Source: Erythrophleum ivorense
Taxonomy: Eukaryota > Streptophyta > Magnoliopsida > Fabales > Fabaceae
Length of the DNA: 64,000 bases
Direction: 5' to 3'
NCBI GenBank assembly: GCA_026724425.1
Contig: JAIUCV010000277.1
Coordinates: 744,001 to 808,000 of the forward strand
The notes below the pieces were generated by a model. That model searched no databases. It was not told where the DNA came from and saw nothing but the letters and a program-made list of their open reading frames with translations. Shown here piece after piece: positions 60,324 to 64,000 of this stretch (positions are counted from its first letter, which is position 1; each line of letters begins with the position of its first letter). Position numbers and translations under genes: made by a program.

Positions 60324-61737
60324 TCAAGTTAGTTTACTAAGAGCTGTTTCATTACTGAGGGAGGAACTCGACATGTTCATTGTCGCAGCAGTGGCACAAT
60401 ACTGTAGATCAGCCAAGGAGAATGATCGCCAAACAGAGAAATTCTGCAGAAGAGGAGAGGATGGACCTGCACTAGAAGGAGTAGACACCCTACTTCCTGG
60501 ATGCAGCGGTGGAAGAAGTGGAGGTGACCTTGAATTTGAATCCTCGCTTGTGTTACTACTGCAGTCACAGTTGTTCATGGCAACTGCAAGAGCCAGACTG
60601 CTTCGACTTGAGCTGATTGTTCTCTTAGAAATGCCCCCACTATTGCTTCTTAAAGGGAAACTTCGATTCTTGTCCCAAACGTGATTGAAGGCCATTAAGT
60701 TTCTGCGTCTCCTCGTGTAGGCGTTCTCTGGTTTAGTAATGTCTTTGACGGATGGTGAAAAGGAAGCATCTGCCAGGCTCGTGAAGGACTTCGACTTGCC
60801 ATTGTAAAACTTTGAGATCCCTCTCCTGTCAAAAATTTATTCTAACCATAAGACAATAAGTCGAGCTCAAATCAAATATACCTTTCGCTATTATTTTAGC
60901 AAAAGCTATTGAATATGAACATTATCACTGTATTTGACACGGGGAAAGAGAACCTCCTCTTCGAAGTTGATTTGCCAAACTACTTCAAACAACGTGCTCC
61001 CAAGATGCAAATTTTCGATCTTGTGACAACCACCTTTACGAATATTTTTAAGCGTCTCATGACTTCTCTAAAATGTTAAGATCTCTTTTATTAAACAAGG
61101 CAAACTTGACCAAATTTACTTAATACTAGATAATCTGTTCTTGCTTCAAGCAACAAACGAGAGGATTTGCCTCATGTCCTGTATCAAGTTAAATTAAAAT
61201 CCGTGTTTTTCAGCATATATCCAACTTAGAGAAGGGGTTAATTCAAAACTTGCTATATTACTAAAATACACAAAAACAGAGAAAAGATAAGTAATAATTA
61301 CATAAAATGAACTAGTTCCTTGCACTAGGGCCTACGAGTTTTTTTCCACCAAAAAAAAATAAACAAATAAAAGCACAAATTAATACTATGTCCGGAGGGA
61401 TCTGAGAAGAATGAGTTAGAAATGCATGATACCTGATGGGCAAAACCTCTTCTAACGACTCCATCATATCCAAAGGTCCATTGTACGCACTCTGAGCCTC
61501 ATTTTCCCCGCAATCCTCGCCCCCTGTTGACCTCTCTGATGACAGATCGCTGTTTCTCCCGATCGAAGACGTTGAAGACGACGACGTACTGCACTGATCA
61601 TCCGAAACCTTAGCCGGCAGCGCGTTATTCCCACCGCTCCTGGTACAGAGCTTTTGATCCTCCGGAGACTTGAAGAACGCCGGTGCACAAGTGACGACGC
61701 GCTTCAATCCAGATGGTTCAATCCGCATATTTACCAA
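60324..61737 (-). CDS. OXIDATIVE STRESS 3-like protein (2 exons, 268 aa)
   Basis: On the minus strand exon 1 is 61737-61433 and exon 2 is 60825-60324. The donor CATCAG then GTATCA and the acceptor TTGACAG join in phase (AG plus G gives Arg), making 268 codons plus stop. Recognisable OXS3 blocks in order: serine-rich SSSSTSSIGRNSDLSSE (52-68), YNGPLDMMESLEEVLPIRRG (about 84-103), SKFYNGKSKSFTSLADAS, YTRRRRNLMAFNHVWDKNRS, RTISSSRSSLALAVAM, and C-terminal WRSFSLADLQ. These small, low-complexity nuclear proteins are known in Arabidopsis for tolerance of cadmium and oxidative stress, with a proposed chromatin role. The first Met (61737) was taken because the upstream DNA lacks a frame; a second Met is three codons in. 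The gene is convergent with myosin. Intact by eye. Confidence 0.88.
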
Positions 61738-61985
61738 CCAAAAGTCCCCGGCTCTGATCTACTACAATATTTCTGCAAATGCCAAGACTCAAACGTATTA
61801 AACTGAGACCAAAGAGATAACTCAGAGCGCACAAGAAACGGCCATGGATGAAGATGAAAGGTTATGTTAAAGCAGAAGGAGAAAAGGATAACCAGAGCAG
61901 ACAAGTGTGAGAGAGATTGGACTTGGGTGAAGCACACAGAATCAAGGGAAAAAACATGGTGGTATTTATTTAGTTGTTTTGTTAT
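61738..61985 (-). promoter_or_regulatory. 5' UTR and core promoter of the OXS3-like gene
   Basis: On the minus strand, AAATAAATACC at about 61963-61973 is a TATA-like box, and a CT-rich leader (CCAATCTCTCTCACAC near 61920) follows. This gives a 5' UTR of roughly 200 nt. Inferred from sequence pattern only. Confidence 0.35.
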
Positions 61986-64000
61986 TTATTATTGTAATAA
62001 TTAGTTGTTTTTATTATCCTCAAAATTAAATAAGATAAATAGACAAAAATATGGAAGAGGATAATAGCAACAAAAGTATGGAAGGCCTTATCTTCATCCA
62101 CTGGGGATGTTAGAAAAAAATGCACGTCCTCATGCCATTTTTTATTCTTCTTTTCTAAACCTTGAAATGAGCCGTGATCGCCTGCTTCCGGGTTTGTCAT
62201 GGAACCCCTTGGGAAGCCTATTAACTTGCCTCACCTTTATTAGTCAACTCAACATTTTCTTTTGTTCATTAAAACCTGTGCTAAATTTTTTTTTTCGGTC
62301 AAAAACTAAAACTTCTTTGACATTTATATCCTTGAAAATCATATAAATATTCAGTATTTTTCTATTTTTATATATAGTAATAAAAATAAGATTACATAAA
62401 AATTAGAATAAATTACAAATATCACTCTTTTACTTTTGAAATATATATTTTATTCTAATTCTAAATTTTTTATTAAAATACTTTCTATTAACTTAAATAT
62501 ATATTAGGTGATTTTTTTTCAAAAATTAGAAATCATGTTATTTTATAGTATAAATATTTTCATTTGTAGGGCACCCGTTTCTCTGCACAACAATATTAAA
62601 TATAGATTGTTCAGATTTTATATATTTTTATTTTTTTAAATCTCAAACATCATCTTCTAAAGTTTGCAATTGAGAAATTGTTTTCATTTTGTGTTTTTTA
62701 AAATCAAAAAATAACAACAAAAATAACAAAAATTAAAACATAAACTCTTCAAATTTCATTCGAACAACTTAAATTTTGTTCACTTAACCAATATCAAATG
62801 ATCAGTGCAAAGGAATTATGGACCATTTTTGTCAGGGTTGTTTATCAAATTATATTCAAATACAATTTAGTTTAAATAGTGCATATTTAAAAAAATTAAA
62901 ATTTAACTAAAGCATAACATAAATTTGAATTTAAAAATGCATATTTTAAAAATTATAAAAATATTATATAATTTTAATAAACCTTAAGAGAGATATATAA
63001 GTACAATTTATTTTAAGAAAGATATATATATATATATATATATAGTGGTGAGAGTTGATTGGGGGAGCAGGATATGGACGATGGTGGTTAGAGCAGGGGA
63101 TGAGGGGGGGAGCGTAGACAATGTGAGAGGCGATGACGTGCAGGAAACGATGACCAGAGGTGACGAAGCTTATCCAGAAATGAGGTGGTGGGGGGCCACG
63201 TACGCTTCGTCGTTCAGCGCCTTTATGTAACTCGTGCTCCCTACTAGTCTTGCTGTGTTTGTTTTGGGAACAAAGGAAAGAAGGATTGACCGAGGAAGCA
63301 TATGCATGATTATGATTATGATGTATTAGTCAAAGCTTATCCCTTTACGCGTCTTTTCTATCATGTGGTGTCCAGTCACTCTCATCTCTTCGTCTACCAC
63401 CAACCTTCTCTTCTCTTCTCCTCACCCTTCTTCTTCCAAATGAATTTGGATCACGTTGAAGGCAACGTAAGATGAATGGTGAAGGATATTAGTACTGACG
63501 ATAACATTGGATGTTAGACCGCAACGACAAGATTGGACCCGTTTGTACCAACATTTAATATTTGGGGAGGCAGAGGGAGTAATGCATAAATAAATTGGTC
63601 TGAAATCCCTTCAAATGAATAATACTACTAATTTTTATATGTCATTAATGGCTAACTATCTTGTTGTAACAATTTATTAATGTCCTAATCATTTGTTACT
63701 AAACAATATCAATATATAATTACCTACACTTTAGTAATTGTTACCTATACCTCCAACTTCAATATGCTGATAATTACTCATGGATAACATTTAATAATTG
63801 ATTATTAACACATTAATAAATTATTATCAACACATTTTTAACAACGATTGTCAACATTATACTTAGTTGTTATTAATTGTATCGGTGAATTTAATTTTTT
63901 AACATGCCTCAAACAACGCTCCTTTATATATGGAGAAATTGTAAGAGAAAGCAGGTTGATATTAAAGAGAATGAATATTGAAAATTGATATATTATATAT
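61986..64000. other. Intergenic DNA with one GC-richer island
   Basis: 62280-63040 and 63590-64000 are AT-rich. The island 63045-63540 has G-rich DNA, a GGCCACGTACG sequence (ACGT core, 63196) and a CT-rich tract near 63390-63440, which could be promoter and leader of a gene outside the window. The 61-codon frame at 63045-63230 shows no family signature. No RNA gene seen. Confidence 0.4.

Noticed and set aside
60316..60684. 122-codon plus-strand frame
   Set aside because: Antisense shadow of OXS3-like exon 2.
63045..63230. 61-codon frame in the GC-rich island
   Set aside because: Short, compositionally biased, starts in a (TA)n border, no homologue recognised.
1..64000. tRNA, rRNA or CRISPR array
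   Set aside because: No tRNA T-loop/anticodon-arm pattern or regular spaced repeats found by eye on either strand; CRISPR is not expected in plant nuclear DNA.

Overview
This window is nuclear DNA of a flowering plant, most likely a eudicot. Its genes have many exons with AT-rich introns and GT-AG borders, the proteins belong to plant families (FBL15 F-box/LRR, GPI-anchored protein, ERECTA receptor kinase, class XI myosin, OXS3-like), and the intergenic DNA holds decayed plant transposons and AT-rich stretches. I could not fix the species.

Layout. (1) 1-3141, + strand: the last seven exons of an F-box/LRR-repeat protein 15 (FBL15-like) gene, with one GC-AG intron. (2) 3.1-10 kb: a gene graveyard. 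It holds a Stowaway-like MITE, a possible POT1-like exon, a frameshifted small membrane-protein remnant on the minus strand, and facing it a + strand remnant carrying a TQEPSSPKVTCMGQV motif and three in-frame stops. (3) 10177-13109, +: a two-exon gene for a GPI-anchored extracellular protein (227 aa) that looks intact. (4) 13-24 kb: a transposon nest. It has a plant-mobile-domain (MAIN-like) pseudogene and a MULE transposase pseudogene, both on the minus strand, separated by two related fragments that look like Ty3/Gypsy-type LTR or leader DNA, each with a cluster of short inverted repeats. Very AT-rich DNA follows to about 27 kb. (5) 27891-35228, +: an ERECTA-type LRR receptor kinase locus. 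All 27 exons can be traced and add up to 975 codons, but one 5' splice site reads CT instead of GT and an in-frame TAG sits just before the transmembrane exon. I therefore annotate it as a recently disabled gene, or one able to make only a secreted ectodomain. (6) 37401-58756, +: a complete class XI myosin gene; the 37 exons I traced sum to 4,488 nt (1,495 aa) with no frame break, and include one GC-AG intron. (7) 60324-61737, -: a two-exon OXIDATIVE STRESS 3-like gene (268 aa), convergent with the myosin gene. The remainder to 64 kb is AT-rich intergenic DNA with one GC-richer island near 63.05-63.5 kb.

The genes are independent transcription units with no operon-like logic. FBL15, the GPI protein, ERECTA and myosin lie on one strand and OXS3 on the other. 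The most interesting items are the ERECTA locus with two separate disabling lesions in an otherwise full frame, and the two retroelement fragments whose leaders carry repeated TCGC-N4-GCGA palindromes. I did not find a convincing undescribed multi-gene system.
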